Source: Hyphomonadaceae bacterium
GTDB taxonomy: Bacteria > Pseudomonadota > Alphaproteobacteria > Caulobacterales > Aquidulcibacteraceae
Assembly (NCBI GenBank): GCA_019636095.1
Contig: JAHBYF010000002.1
Coordinates: 372,001 to 436,000, forward strand
Direction: 5' to 3'
DNA: 64,000 bases
The position numbers and the translations under genes are program-made. Positions 56,200-64,000 of this stretch are shown piece by piece; position 1 is the stretch's first letter, and each line of letters starts with the position of its first letter. Under the pieces are notes generated by a model that was not told the DNA's origin, ran no database searches, and was given only the letters and a program-made list of their open reading frames with translations.

Positions 56200-56640
56200 T
56201 TAGTGGTTGAGCAGGATGGAGAGGATCACGCCGGTGGCGACGGCGACAAGCAGAACCTCGCCGCGATCATCGCGAACGTAGTGGTATCCACGCGGCGGTT
56301 GACGCAAACGCTCACGGCGCCAGTCAACTTCGCGGTACTGCGTACGCGCGTAGCTCGGCAGACGATCACCGCGGCGCCATTGCTGCCACGCCGGACGATA
56401 ATCGCGGCGTTGCATTTGCGCGTAGGTCGGTTGGCCGTAATAGAAGCGGTTGCCGAGGTAAAAGCCGTTGTGCTGGCGCTGGTCCCAGCGTTCACTGCGG
56501 CGATTGTTGTCGCGTCCACGGTCGTTATCGTGCCGATCGCCGCGGTCGCGATATTGTTGAGCGCTCGCCGTGCCGGCAACGCTCAATGGGCCAAGCGCCA
56601 CCAACGACGCCAAAGCGAATGTCTTGAAGTGCTTGTTCAT
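56200..56640 (-). CDS. RcnB-like exported basic protein
   Basis: A 146-aa protein with a signal peptide ending VAGTASAQ (cleavage near residue 27). A strongly polar Arg/Asp/Asn-rich middle follows (DRGDRHDNDRGRDNNRRSER), then the RcnB-type domain: AWQQWRRGDRLP, YREVDWRRERLRQPPRGYHY and VRDDRGEVLLVAVATGVIL. RcnB in E. coli is a periplasmic nickel/cobalt homeostasis protein; alphaproteobacterial relatives have no proven role. GAAGGAG precedes the ATG at 56640. An EcfG-like promoter with one mismatch lies 58-82 bp upstream. Confidence 0.8.
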   Translation of the reverse strand: MNKHFKTFALASLVALGPLSVAGTASAQQYRDRGDRHDNDRGRDNNRRSERWDQRQHNGFYLGNRFYYGQPTYAQMQRRDYRPAWQQWRRGDRLPSYARTQYREVDWRRERLRQPPRGYHYVRDDRGEVLLVAVATGVILSILLNH

Positions 56641-56697
56641 CGTGTTGCTCCTTCTTTCAGGACGAGACCTTTTCTTCATCTCGTTGTGCCGGAAGCT

Positions 56698-56722
56698 AAC
56701 GTTCGTGCGCTGAACTGGTTCT
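56698..56722 (-). promoter_or_regulatory. possible EcfG-like promoter of the RcnB-like gene
   Basis: Minus strand AGAAC (56722-56718), 16 nt, CGTT (56701-56698): one mismatch to GGAAC in the -35 box. It ends 57 bp before the ATG at 56640. The first G of the EcfG -35 is well conserved in known sites, so this is only a candidate. Confidence 0.35.
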
Positions 56723-56920
56723 GAGCATGTATTTCGCGGCTTCGCGAGGATGGCGCCGTTTGGCGCCAGAACGCGGCGTCTGGCACAAGCTGACACAACT
56801 TTTTTCGCGGGCCTCATGCGAGGGAACGAAACCGGCGACACGAAAACCCCATCCCACACGCATTGCGGCGGCGGGGCGAGACGGCTAAAGACACCCTCCC
56901 GCGGCAAACCCGCGGCCGGT

Positions 56921-56998
56921 CGGAGCGTGGCGCAGCCCGGTTAGCGCACTAGTCTGGGGGACTAGGGGTCGCGAGTTCGAATCTCGCCGCTCCGACCA
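56921..56998 (+). tRNA. tRNA-Pro (GGG)
   Basis: 78-nt cloverleaf: acceptor CGGAGCG with CGCTCCG, A73 and encoded CCA. The anticodon stem CTAGT/ACTAG encloses the loop CTGGGGG (anticodon GGG), and the T-arm has AGTTCGAATCT. It has the bacterial C1-G72/A73 identity, as in the other tRNA-Pro gene here. Confidence 0.97.
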
Positions 56999-57011
56999 AT
57001 ACTTTCCGTCG

Positions 57012-57470
57012 CTACGGAGCGTGGGCGGCCACGATGATGCGCGCGCGGTTGCGCACCGGGACATCGAGCCCTTCCGCCGTCACCGCCCCGCGTGCGCCGG
57101 TCGCCAGCAGTTCAAACCGTGAGCGCGGCCAGCTGGCGCGGGTGGCCAAATATTCGGCGAGAACTTCGGCGCGTCGCACCGACAGCTGACGCGAAGACTC
57201 GGCGTTTCCTTCGTCCTGATCCGACAAGCCAATGATCTGAACCCCGTCGATCGTGCAGCCACGGATATCACGCGCCTGCAGGTCAATGATGCGCCGCGCT
57301 TCGTCCGTGAGTTCGGCCCGCCCGTCGTCGAAATAGATGACGAAGTCCTTCTGCACGCACGCCGCCGCGTTGAACGCAGGCGCCGGCGCGTTCTCCTCGC
57401 CACCCGTCAACGTCGCGCAGCCGCCAACACCCAACAGCGCCGCGACAGCAACCAAAGCCACGTATCTCAT
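57012..57470 (-). CDS. OmpA-like lipoprotein
   Basis: A 152-aa protein with a lipoprotein signal (LVAVAALLGVGGC; Cys18) and a C-terminal OmpA-like peptidoglycan-binding domain: DFVIYFDDGRAELTDEARRI, VQIIGLSDQDEGN, LSVRRAEVLAEYLATR and VRNRARIIVAAH. It probably tethers the outer membrane to the cell wall. The domain is compact and lacks the usual longer linker. The start is the ATG at 57470. It is not obviously in an operon with ihfA, which lies 70 bp upstream on the same strand. Confidence 0.8.
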   Translation of the reverse strand: MRYVALVAVAALLGVGGCATLTGGEENAPAPAFNAAACVQKDFVIYFDDGRAELTDEARRIIDLQARDIRGCTIDGVQIIGLSDQDEGNAESSRQLSVRRAEVLAEYLATRASWPRSRFELLATGARGAVTAEGLDVPVRNRARIIVAAHAP

Positions 57471-57540
57471 CCCACCCTCCGAGCAATTCGGCAGGCACAA
57501 CATCGCTTCGGCATGAAAAGATCAAGCGCTTGCGCGCGCT

Positions 57541-57855
57541 TCAGGTTTTGGCGCGCCCGCGCCCGCCTTTTTCCACAAACTCGCGCAACATTTGGGACGG
57601 GCGGAAGGTGACGACGCGGCGGGGCGTGATCGGCACCTCTTCGCCGGTCTTGGGGTTGCGCCCAATGCGTTGGCGCTTGGCGCGGACGTTGAAGTTCCCG
57701 AACCGTGACAGCTTCACAGTCTCGCCGTCCACAAGCGAGTCCTGCATCATCTCAAGCATTCGAGTCAGCAGGCGGTTTGCGTCCGCGCGCTGCATGTTTG
57801 CCCGTTTCGCCAACGCTTCGACGAGATCGGCGCGTGTAACGGTCTTGCCAGTCAC
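57541..57855 (-). CDS. ihfA: integration host factor subunit alpha
   Basis: DNA-bending nucleoid protein (104 aa). It has TVTRADLVEALAKRANM at the start, the core VKLSRFGNFNVRAKRQRIGRN in overlapping parts, and the DNA-intercalating beta-arm RNPKTGEEVPITPRRVVTFR. The start is a GTG at 57855 with GGAGGGGG just upstream; the frame goes on to 57879 without a better site. It follows fabH by 83 bp, and plsX-fabH-ihfA is the usual order. Confidence 0.94.
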   Translation of the reverse strand: MTGKTVTRADLVEALAKRANMQRADANRLLTRMLEMMQDSLVDGETVKLSRFGNFNVRAKRQRIGRNPKTGEEVPITPRRVVTFRPSQMLREFVEKGGRGRAKT

Positions 57856-57938
57856 CGGAGCCCCCTCCGCCGCGCACACCTCATGCGCACGGAAAAGCTA
57901 GTCGTCCCTGTGGGTTAGGTCAATTGTTGCGGGGCCGT

Positions 57939-58904
57939 TCATACTCGAACGAGCGCGGCGCCCCAGGTGAGCCCGCCGCCTAGGGCCTCCATCAGCACTA
58001 GGTCGCCTTTCTTTATGCGCCCGTCGCGCGTGGCGATGTCGAGCGCCAGCGGCACGGAAGCTGCCGACGTATTGCCGTGTACCGCCACCGTCGAGACGAC
58101 CTTATCCACAGCGATGCCAAGTTTGCGCGCAACGCCATCAAGGATGCGTTGGTTGGCCTGGTGCGGCACAAACCAGTCAACCTCATCCAGCGTGACGCCA
58201 GCGCGCGCGCATGCCTCCAACATCGCCCCCGAGATGTGCTCGACGGCCTGCCGAAATACCGCGTTGCCGATCATCCTCAGCTTGCCCACGGATTGCGTTT
58301 GCGAGGGGCCGCCATCGACATAGAGCAAATCGTGCATTCTCCCATCGGTGCGGAGAAACGTCGAAATCACGCCGCGTTCGCCAGCATCCTCCCGCGCCTC
58401 AAGCACCACTGCGCCGGCGCCGTCGCCGAAGAGCACGCAGGTGCCGCGATCTTCCCAATCCAAAATCCGTGAAAACGTTTCCGCGCCTATCACCAGCGCC
58501 GCTTTTGCCTGCCCCCGGGCGAGAAAATTATCGGCCGTCGACAGCGCAAAAATAAAGCCTGAGCAGACTGCCTGCAGGTCGAAGGCTGCGCCCTGTGTGA
58601 CGCCAAGTTCGGCCTGCACGCGCGCCGCCGTCGCCGGAAATGTGAGGTCGGGCGTCGCCGTGGCGACGATAACGAGATCAATGTCCTTCGCGTCACGACC
58701 AGCCGCCGCAAGCGCCTTCACTGATGCTTCACAGGCCAAATCGGAGGTGCGCTGATCGTCTGCCGCGATACGCCGCTCGCGAATGCCGGTGCGCTCGACA
58801 ATCCATTCATCGCTGGTATCGACGCGATGCGCCAGTTCCGCATTGGTAAGAACACGATCTGGCAAATAGGAGCCAACACCGGTCAAGACTGAACGAAGCG
58901 CCAT
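57939..58904 (-). CDS. fabH: beta-ketoacyl-ACP synthase III
   Basis: Starts fatty acid synthesis by joining acetyl-CoA to malonyl-ACP. The 321-aa protein has [30 protein letters not shown], the catalytic Cys in [14 protein letters not shown] (about residue 113), the His in [12 protein letters not shown], and the Asn in [15 protein letters not shown]. Its ATG overlaps the plsX stop as TAATG. Confidence 0.96.
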   Translation of the reverse strand: MALRSVLTGVGSYLPDRVLTNAELAHRVDTSDEWIVERTGIRERRIAADDQRTSDLACEASVKALAAAGRDAKDIDLVIVATATPDLTFPATAARVQAELGVTQGAAFDLQAVCSGFIFALSTADNFLARGQAKAALVIGAETFSRILDWEDRGTCVLFGDGAGAVVLEAREDAGERGVISTFLRTDGRMHDLLYVDGGPSQTQSVGKLRMIGNAVFRQAVEHISGAMLEACARAGVTLDEVDWFVPHQANQRILDGVARKLGIAVDKVVSTVAVHGNTSAASVPLALDIATRDGRIKKGDLVLMEALGGGLTWGAALVRV

Positions 58905-59968
58905 TATTGGGCGCTTCCCGTCGCGGCCGCGGCGGCCGCATTCGCATTGGCTTGAGAAAGTCGCTCAATGTTGGAGACGATCTCTTCCCGGTAATGACTG
59001 CGCGCCAGTTTCTCCGCCACGCCGATCGCCGCAGCATAGCCGCTGCCATTGGCGCTGCCGTGGCTCTTCACAACCAAGCCATTGAGACCCAGAAACAGGG
59101 CGCCGTTGAATGTGCCCGGATCCATGCGCGTCCGAAGCTTGCGTAGAGCGGGGTAGGCAATCAAGGCGCCCAACTGGGCCAGCAATCCGCCGGTTAGATG
59201 TTCGCGCAACAATTGCGCCACCAAGCGGGCGGTGCCCTCACCGGTCTTGAGCGCGATATTGCCGGTAAAGCCATCGGTCACGACAACATCGGCCGTGCCC
59301 TTGGAAATATCGTCGCCCTCAACAAAACCCTGAAAATTGATATCAACGCCGCTTTCGCGAATGAGCCTCGCCGCAGCGCGGATTTCTTCGTGGCCCTTTT
59401 GATCCTCGGCCCCCACGTTGAGCAGCGCAACCTTTGGCCGCGCCTCGCCAGAGACGGCGCGTTGAAACGCCTCGCCCATGATCGCAAATTCTACAAGCTG
59501 CTCGGCGTCTGCTTCGACGTTGGCGCCAACGTCTAACATCACCGTGTAGCCGCCCTTCATCGTCGGCCACCGGGTCGCCAGCGCCGGGCGATGCACGCCT
59601 TCCATTGTGCGCAGCCGGAACATCGCAATCGCCATGTAGGCGCCAGTGTTTCCGGCGGAGACGACTGCGTGTGCGTTCCCGTGTTCTACCGCCTGCACCG
59701 CGTTCCAGAGGCTCGACCCCTTTCCTTGGCGCAGAGCCTGGCTCGCCTTCACCTCCATGCCGATCACCTTCTCGGCCGGCACGATTTCCGACGCCTCTTT
59801 GGCAGCCGGATGCTTGTCCATGAGCGCGCTAATCCGCGCGGCGTCGCCATGCACAAGGAAGCGAACATCGGGATGCGACCGCGCGAAGATGTCCACACCC
59901 TCGACAACGATCTCTGGCGCGGAATCGCCGCCCATCCCGTCAATTGAAAGAACGAGACCGTTCATCAT
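58904..59968 (-). CDS. plsX: phosphate acyltransferase PlsX
   Basis: Makes acyl-phosphate from acyl-ACP for phosphatidate synthesis, peripheral at the membrane. The 354-aa protein has [57 protein letters not shown] (in part), [19 protein letters not shown] and [17 protein letters not shown]. The frame is open to 60040, but the ATG at 59968 (with another just after) gives the family start. Downstream fabH is coupled. The DUF177/YceD gene often found upstream of plsX is absent. Confidence 0.95.
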   Translation of the reverse strand: MMNGLVLSIDGMGGDSAPEIVVEGVDIFARSHPDVRFLVHGDAARISALMDKHPAAKEASEIVPAEKVIGMEVKASQALRQGKGSSLWNAVQAVEHGNAHAVVSAGNTGAYMAIAMFRLRTMEGVHRPALATRWPTMKGGYTVMLDVGANVEADAEQLVEFAIMGEAFQRAVSGEARPKVALLNVGAEDQKGHEEIRAAARLIRESGVDINFQGFVEGDDISKGTADVVVTDGFTGNIALKTGEGTARLVAQLLREHLTGGLLAQLGALIAYPALRKLRTRMDPGTFNGALFLGLNGLVVKSHGSANGSGYAAAIGVAEKLARSHYREEIVSNIERLSQANANAAAAAATGSAQ

Positions 59969-60061
59969 CTCAGCGTGATTGTCCTGAATTGTCCCTGCGC
60001 CTGGCTCTGGCGAAGTGGCCGGACCATAGTCCCGCCCCAACGGAAAGCCAAACCGCCGCCC

Positions 60062-60574
60062 CTAGAGTGCAGGCCAGCCCTCTGCCCCAAACATGGCCGA
60101 AATCGGAGCGCGCGCCTGCTCCTCCATCGACTTAACAACGTAGGACATAAGCAAAGGCGCGAAATCGTGTGACGGCAGACGCCAAATATTGCGCGCCAGG
60201 GCAGCTTCCAGCGCTGCTCTGTCCGCTACGGCGCCGCCATAAGCTTCCAGCCGGCCATAGAAGTCGCCAGCCAATTTGTGCATCCTTTTGGGGACCGCCG
60301 TGTCGCCAGTTCCCGCCTCGCGGAGGCCAGCATCAAATTGGCTGAAAAGGCGATCCGCGAACGCCTGCGAAAGGGGGTTCAGGGCAGGATCGGCTCGCAG
60401 GCGCAACATTGCCAAAACGCCGTTCAGAGCCATCAGCTCAAACCGGCCTTCCATGGTGTCCGGAACTCTGTCCGGGCCATAAAATTCTTGTCTCCGGCTA
60501 GCGGCGGTCACTGCCGACAGAAGGGCTGCGGCATCAGTTTCTGCCCGCGACCGGTGAAAAGGCCAGATCGGCAT
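60062..60574 (-). CDS. ubiquinol-cytochrome c chaperone family protein
   Basis: A 170-aa protein of the CBP3/UQCC1-like family, which helps assemble cytochrome b of the bc1 complex in mitochondria and alphaproteobacteria. Typical blocks are visible: EFYGPDRVPDTMEGRFELMA, FSQFDAGLREAGTGDTAVPKR and LAGDFYGRLEAYGGAVADR. I use the ATG at 60574; the open frame further upstream overlaps the divergent bamE gene. It is divergent from bamE (about 85 bp apart), the usual alphaproteobacterial arrangement. Confidence 0.88.
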   Translation of the reverse strand: MPIWPFHRSRAETDAAALLSAVTAASRRQEFYGPDRVPDTMEGRFELMALNGVLAMLRLRADPALNPLSQAFADRLFSQFDAGLREAGTGDTAVPKRMHKLAGDFYGRLEAYGGAVADRAALEAALARNIWRLPSHDFAPLLMSYVVKSMEEQARAPISAMFGAEGWPAL

Positions 60575-60659
60575 GCCTTGCTCTGTGCTCCCCTCTTGCC
60601 CGTGCGCCCGGCACGCCGTACCCCGTTCCAAGTGGGCATAACGCCCGAGAAGGTGACGG

Positions 60660-61145
60660 ATGAAGCGCGGACTCTTGCGTCTTTCTGCGGCGGCTCTCTT
60701 CGCCGCGGCTGCAGCGACATCGGCGTGCGCGCCAACGCACAACTACAACGGCTTTTTGCCGGACCGCAACAATGCCGAAATCCCTGATCCTCAGGTGGGC
60801 GTCGATACGCGAGACACCGTGGTGCAGCGTTTTGGCTCGCCATCGACGACAGCAGTTTTCGACCAGACGGCTTGGTACTATGTCAGCTCCGTTCAGGAGA
60901 GCGTGGCCTTCTATACGCCCCACATCACCGAGCGCCACGTCATGGTCATCCGCTTTGACGGCGACACGGTGTCATCAGTCGAGAAATGGGGCCTCGAACG
61001 CGGTCGCCTAGTGTCATACGATAACCATGTCACCCCGACGCGCGGGCGCGAACTTGGCGTGCTCGAACAATTGCTCGGCAACGTTGGCCGCACATCGCCA
61101 ATTCAAATGGAAGAACAAGGCGGTCGTCCAAACCAACGCAACTAG
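60660..61145 (+). CDS. bamE: outer membrane protein assembly factor BamE (SmpA/OmlA)
   Basis: Lipoprotein of the beta-barrel assembly machine. The 161-aa protein has a lipoprotein signal (ALFAAAAATSAC; Cys23). The SmpA/OmlA domain follows: the turn motif VDTRDTVVQRFGSPSTTAVF, WYYVSSVQESVAFY and VMVIRFDGDTVSSVEKWGLE. The C-terminal tail is polar. It is convergent with hppA across a bidirectional terminator at 61173-61201. Confidence 0.92.
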   Translation: MKRGLLRLSAAALFAAAAATSACAPTHNYNGFLPDRNNAEIPDPQVGVDTRDTVVQRFGSPSTTAVFDQTAWYYVSSVQESVAFYTPHITERHVMVIRFDGDTVSSVEKWGLERGRLVSYDNHVTPTRGRELGVLEQLLGNVGRTSPIQMEEQGGRPNQRN

Positions 61146-61172
61146 AATCTGCGAAGAAGCATCGACAAAGAA

Positions 61173-61201
61173 AAACGCCCCGGCTTCTGGCCGGGGCGTT
61201 T
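61173..61201. terminator. bidirectional terminator between bamE and hppA
   Basis: A perfect 12-bp stem (AAACGCCCCGGC at 61173-61184 with GCCGGGGCGTTT at 61190-61201) and a 5-nt loop between convergent stops at 61145 and 61224. A/T-rich ends flank both sides, giving U-rich tails in both directions. Confidence 0.85.
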
Positions 61202-61223
61202 GCCTTTAGCGCTTGAGTAGCCG

Positions 61224-63389
61224 TTAGCCAGAGTGAGCCAGCACCGCGAGCAACAACAGCGCCACGATGTTGGTGATCTTGATCATCGGGTTCACTGCGG
61301 GACCGGCTGTATCCTTGTAGGGATCGCCGACAGTGTCGCCGGTGACTGCCGCCTTGTGAGCGTCAGAGCCCTTGCCGCCGTGATGACCTTCTTCGATCAG
61401 TTTCTTGGCGTTGTCCCATGCGCCGCCGCCCGAGGTCATTGAGATGGCGACGAACAGACCCGTCACAATAACGCCGACCAGAAGCGCGCCCAACGCGGCA
61501 AGCGCGTTTGACAAGCCCGCAATGGCGTAGATCAGGAAGAACAGCGCGATCGGCGCCAGCACTGGCAGCATTGACGGCACGATCATCTCCTTGATCGCCG
61601 CCTGCGTGAGGATGTCGACGGCGCGGCCATAGTCCGGCTTCGCCGTACGCTCCATGATACCGGGAATTTCCTTGAACTGGCGGCGAACTTCTTCGACCAC
61701 CGCCTGCGCCGCGCGGCCAACCGCCGTCATCGACCAGCCGCCGAACAGGTAGGGCAGCAAGCCGCCGACGAAGAGGCCGACGATCACGTACGGATTGTTG
61801 AGCGCGAAGAAGCTGTTCAGTTCGCTGGCTTGCAGGCTCGAGAAGAACGGAAACTCGCTCGGATGGCCTGCGTAGTACTTCAAATCTTCAAAGTACGCCG
61901 CGAACAGCACCAGCGCACCGAGACCGGCGGAGCCGATCGCGTAGCCCTTGGTCACCGCCTTCGTCGTGTTGCCGACAGCGTCGAGCGCATCGGTTGTCAC
62001 GCGCACTTCCTTAGGCAACTCCGACATTTCGGCGATGCCGCCGGCGTTGTCAGTCACCGGTCCGAAGGCGTCGAGCGCAACGACAATGCCCGCGACCGAA
62101 AGCATGGTCGTGACGGCGATCGCGATGCCGAACAAACCGGCGAGCGTGTAGCAAGCGACAATGCCCGCAACGATGGTGATCGCCGGCAGCGCCGTCGATT
62201 CCATTGAAACCGCGAGACCTTGGATGACGTTGGTGCCGTGCCCCGACTTCGATGCCTCAGCAACACTCTTCACCGGACGGAAGCCGGTGCCGGTGTAGTA
62301 TTCCGTGATCCACACGATCGCGCCGGTCACCAACAGGCCGATGATGCCGCACACGAAAAGGTCTTGGCCGGTGATGGCGGTGATCGCCGCCGACGCCGAA
62401 ATGTCCGACACCAGCGGGCCCCAACCGATGATCAGGTGGATAGCGAGCGCCAGACCACCAGCCGAAAGCAAGCCAGCGGCGATGAGACCCTTATAGAGGG
62501 CGCCCATGATGTTGTTCGACGGGCCGAGACGCACGAAAAACGTGCCGATAATCGAGGCGAGGATCGCCAAGCCGCCAATCGCGAGCGGCAGCAACATGAC
62601 GTTGTCGACTACGCCCGCATACTCACGGAACAGAATCGAACCCAGCACCATCGTCGCGACCGCAGTCACCGCATAGGTTTCGAACAGGTCGGCGGCCATA
62701 CCGGCGCAATCGCCAACGTTGTCGCCGACGTTGTCAGCGATCGTGGCCGGGTTACGCGGATCGTCTTCCGGGATGCCAGCTTCGACCTTGCCGACCATAT
62801 CGCCGCCCACGTCCGCACCCTTGGTGAAGATGCCGCCGCCAAGACGCGCGAAGATCGAGATGAGCGAGGCGCCGAAGCCCAAGGCCACCAGCGAGTCCAC
62901 AACCACGCGGTCGGTCGGTTGGAACGCCAGCACCTGCGTCAGGATCGCGTAGTAGAACGCAACACCGAAGAGCGCGCCGCCCGCCACGAGCATGCCGGTC
63001 ACGGCGCCGGCCTTGAACGCCATCTTCAAGCCGCCAGCGAGCGATTGGCGCGCCGCCTCAGCCGTGCGCACGTTCGCTTGCACAGATACGTTCATGCCGA
63101 TGAAGCCGGCCGCACCCGAGAGCACCGCGCCGATGATGAAGCCGACCGGGATTTCCCAAGTCCGGAAAAGGATCGCCAAGACGATGACGACGCCGGCACC
63201 GACGATGGCGATGGTGCGGTACTGCCGGTTCAGATAGGCCTTGGCGCCTTCCTGAATCGCCGCCGCGATTTCTTTCATCCGGTCGGAACCGGCGCTGGCC
63301 TTCGTGATGGCCTGTGTTTCAAGGTAGCCGTAAAGCGCGGCGATGACGCCTGCGATGACGACCAACCAAAGGATGAGTTCGTTGCTCAT
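61224..63389 (-). CDS. hppA: membrane-bound proton-translocating pyrophosphatase (K+-independent type)
   Basis: Couples hydrolysis of pyrophosphate to H+ pumping across the inner membrane (or an internal one). The 721-aa protein has about 16 helices. It carries the substrate motif [20 protein letters not shown] (in part), [21 protein letters not shown] in overlapping parts, and the late Asp/Lys cluster in [16 protein letters not shown] and [20 protein letters not shown] text. The site that separates subtypes reads [10 protein letters not shown] with Lys477, the K+-independent form (K+-dependent enzymes have Ala there). It is a single gene, ending at a bidirectional terminator. Confidence 0.96.
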   Translation of the reverse strand: MSNELILWLVVIAGVIAALYGYLETQAITKASAGSDRMKEIAAAIQEGAKAYLNRQYRTIAIVGAGVVIVLAILFRTWEIPVGFIIGAVLSGAAGFIGMNVSVQANVRTAEAARQSLAGGLKMAFKAGAVTGMLVAGGALFGVAFYYAILTQVLAFQPTDRVVVDSLVALGFGASLISIFARLGGGIFTKGADVGGDMVGKVEAGIPEDDPRNPATIADNVGDNVGDCAGMAADLFETYAVTAVATMVLGSILFREYAGVVDNVMLLPLAIGGLAILASIIGTFFVRLGPSNNIMGALYKGLIAAGLLSAGGLALAIHLIIGWGPLVSDISASAAITAITGQDLFVCGIIGLLVTGAIVWITEYYTGTGFRPVKSVAEASKSGHGTNVIQGLAVSMESTALPAITIVAGIVACYTLAGLFGIAIAVTTMLSVAGIVVALDAFGPVTDNAGGIAEMSELPKEVRVTTDALDAVGNTTKAVTKGYAIGSAGLGALVLFAAYFEDLKYYAGHPSEFPFFSSLQASELNSFFALNNPYVIVGLFVGGLLPYLFGGWSMTAVGRAAQAVVEEVRRQFKEIPGIMERTAKPDYGRAVDILTQAAIKEMIVPSMLPVLAPIALFFLIYAIAGLSNALAALGALLVGVIVTGLFVAISMTSGGGAWDNAKKLIEEGHHGGKGSDAHKAAVTGDTVGDPYKDTAGPAVNPMIKITNIVALLLLAVLAHSG

Positions 63390-63550
63390 TTGTGAGGTCC
63401 TGGGCGCGCGCCATCGAGACGGCGCCGGGTTGGGGAATTGGGTTGGCCGCCCCGCGACAGTCCGTCTGCGGAAACGCTTCCCCCTCAGGTGGGCGGGTTA
63501 CTGCCAAAACTCGGGGGATTTCGCAATGGCGGGGCAGCCCTGCGGGCTTG

Positions 63551-64000
63551 CTAGATGCCCGAACCCTGGCTCGAATAGGTCGCGACCACACTGATCGCCC
63601 CAACCGCATTTTCCCCAAGCGCCTGTATTGCCGCCGCCCGATACACTTCCACGGCGCGTGGTTCATTCAAGGCATTGGAATCATTGGGGTCGGCGAGATC
63701 GTTGGCATGGCTGGCGCGCACCAATGCATCACGCAGGAAATGCGCCCGCTCGCGCGTGCGCCACAGATCGACACCTTGCGCAATCTCAATGCGGATCGAA
63801 ACGAAGAGATAATTCACCAACTGGCCGTTGCGGACCACGGGAACCGCCAAATACGGCGCGTCCATCGAACGCCCCGAGGACTGCGCGCCGCTCTCTTCCG
63901 CCTTCTCTTCGCCCTTCGCCGCGGGACCAGAGGCGTTCGCGAGCCCAGCCAGCAGCGTCGAAGCGATCATGGCGGCGGCGATCGCGCGCGCGACAGCGTG
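63551..64000 (-). CDS. exported hypothetical protein (start beyond right edge)
   Basis: The minus frame is open from the right window edge to a stop at 63551. The visible part has a hydrophobic segment ending LLAGLANASG that looks like the end of a signal peptide starting outside the window (an ATG at 63970 lies inside the hydrophobic run). A Glu/Ala/Lys/Ser linker follows, then a domain with MDAPYLAVPVVRNGQLVNYL, FVSIRIEIAQGVDLWRTRER and EVYRAAAIQALGENAVGAIS. I recognise no family. It is upstream of hppA on the same strand with 161 bp between. Confidence 0.6.
   Translation of the reverse strand, partial: HAVARAIAAAMIASTLLAGLANASGPAAKGEEKAEESGAQSSGRSMDAPYLAVPVVRNGQLVNYLFVSIRIEIAQGVDLWRTRERAHFLRDALVRASHANDLADPNDSNALNEPRAVEVYRAAAIQALGENAVGAISVVATYSSQGSGI

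Noticed and set aside
62220..63395. 391-codon plus-strand frame opposite hppA
   Set aside because: A shadow of the high-GC coding strand; the Arg/Asp/His-rich translation has no motif and hppA is certain.
63536..63548. AGCCC-TGC-GGGCT hairpin after the exported hypothetical gene
   Set aside because: Only a 5-bp stem and no U tract; too weak to call a terminator.

Overview
The window is a high-GC chromosomal segment of an alphaproteobacterium. It is most likely from the Caulobacterales/Hyphomonadaceae part of the class, which is inferred from gene families and gene order without any database search. Supporting signs are alphaproteobacterial marker families (DUF1467, DUF2842, a ubiquinol-cytochrome c chaperone), a 14-subunit complex I, heme A synthase of the COX15 type, and two perfect matches to the GGAAC-N16/17-CGTT promoter of the alphaproteobacterial general stress sigma factor EcfG. 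It is almost entirely core genome. I see no insertion sequence, prophage, CRISPR array, defence island or integron. No gene-free stretch exceeds about 300 bases; the longest are 56641-56920 and 28931-29173, both promoter regions.

Layout. 1-5377 (minus): rpsB-tsf, a terminator, then pyrH-frr-uppS-cdsA-dxr (dxr runs off the left edge); these cover ribosomal protein S2, EF-Ts, UMP kinase, ribosome recycling and isoprenoid/phospholipid synthesis. 5570-8199: a coupled pair of exported amidohydrolase-fold proteins, one of which has lost its HxH metal motif. 8306-19247 (minus): birA-coaX-rnj-mce-DUF1467-proS-lolC-lolD-dnaE, a familiar alphaproteobacterial run, but proS is of the archaeal/eukaryotic type. 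19258-38914 (minus): complex I, nuoA to nuoN in canonical order, with about a dozen extra genes between subunits. The locus is split into nuoA-F and nuoG-N by an oppositely oriented 50-codon gene with an EcfG-type promoter and a terminator. A closely matching 15-bp dyad lies upstream of both nuoA and nuoG.

39104-43048: four tRNA genes (Asp, Val, Pro-TGG, Glu) mixed with small envelope genes, a GFA-family protein, a CaiB/BaiF CoA-transferase and a glycine-zipper lipoprotein with an EcfG-type promoter. 43119-48649: recJ, glpX, hom and an AlaC-type aminotransferase. 48669-52701: a lipoprotein divergent from phaC, a redoxin-2OG oxygenase fusion coupled to phaC, and a DUF1993 gene. 52716-55855: argC, rplM-rpsI with clear promoter and terminator, and ctaA. 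55943-63389: DUF2842, an RcnB-like protein, tRNA-Pro(GGG), an OmpA-like lipoprotein, ihfA, the plsX-fabH pair, the ubiquinol-cytochrome c chaperone, bamE and a membrane pyrophosphatase. The right edge cuts an exported hypothetical protein.

Functionally the segment joins aerobic respiration (complex I, heme A, bc1 assembly, proton-pumping pyrophosphatase) to translation, lipid and envelope biogenesis and PHA storage. The points most worth checking are the apparent in-place replacement of proS, the EcfG-promoted small genes, the shared nuo dyad, and the uncharacterised membrane and NTF2-like proteins translationally coupled to complex I subunits.
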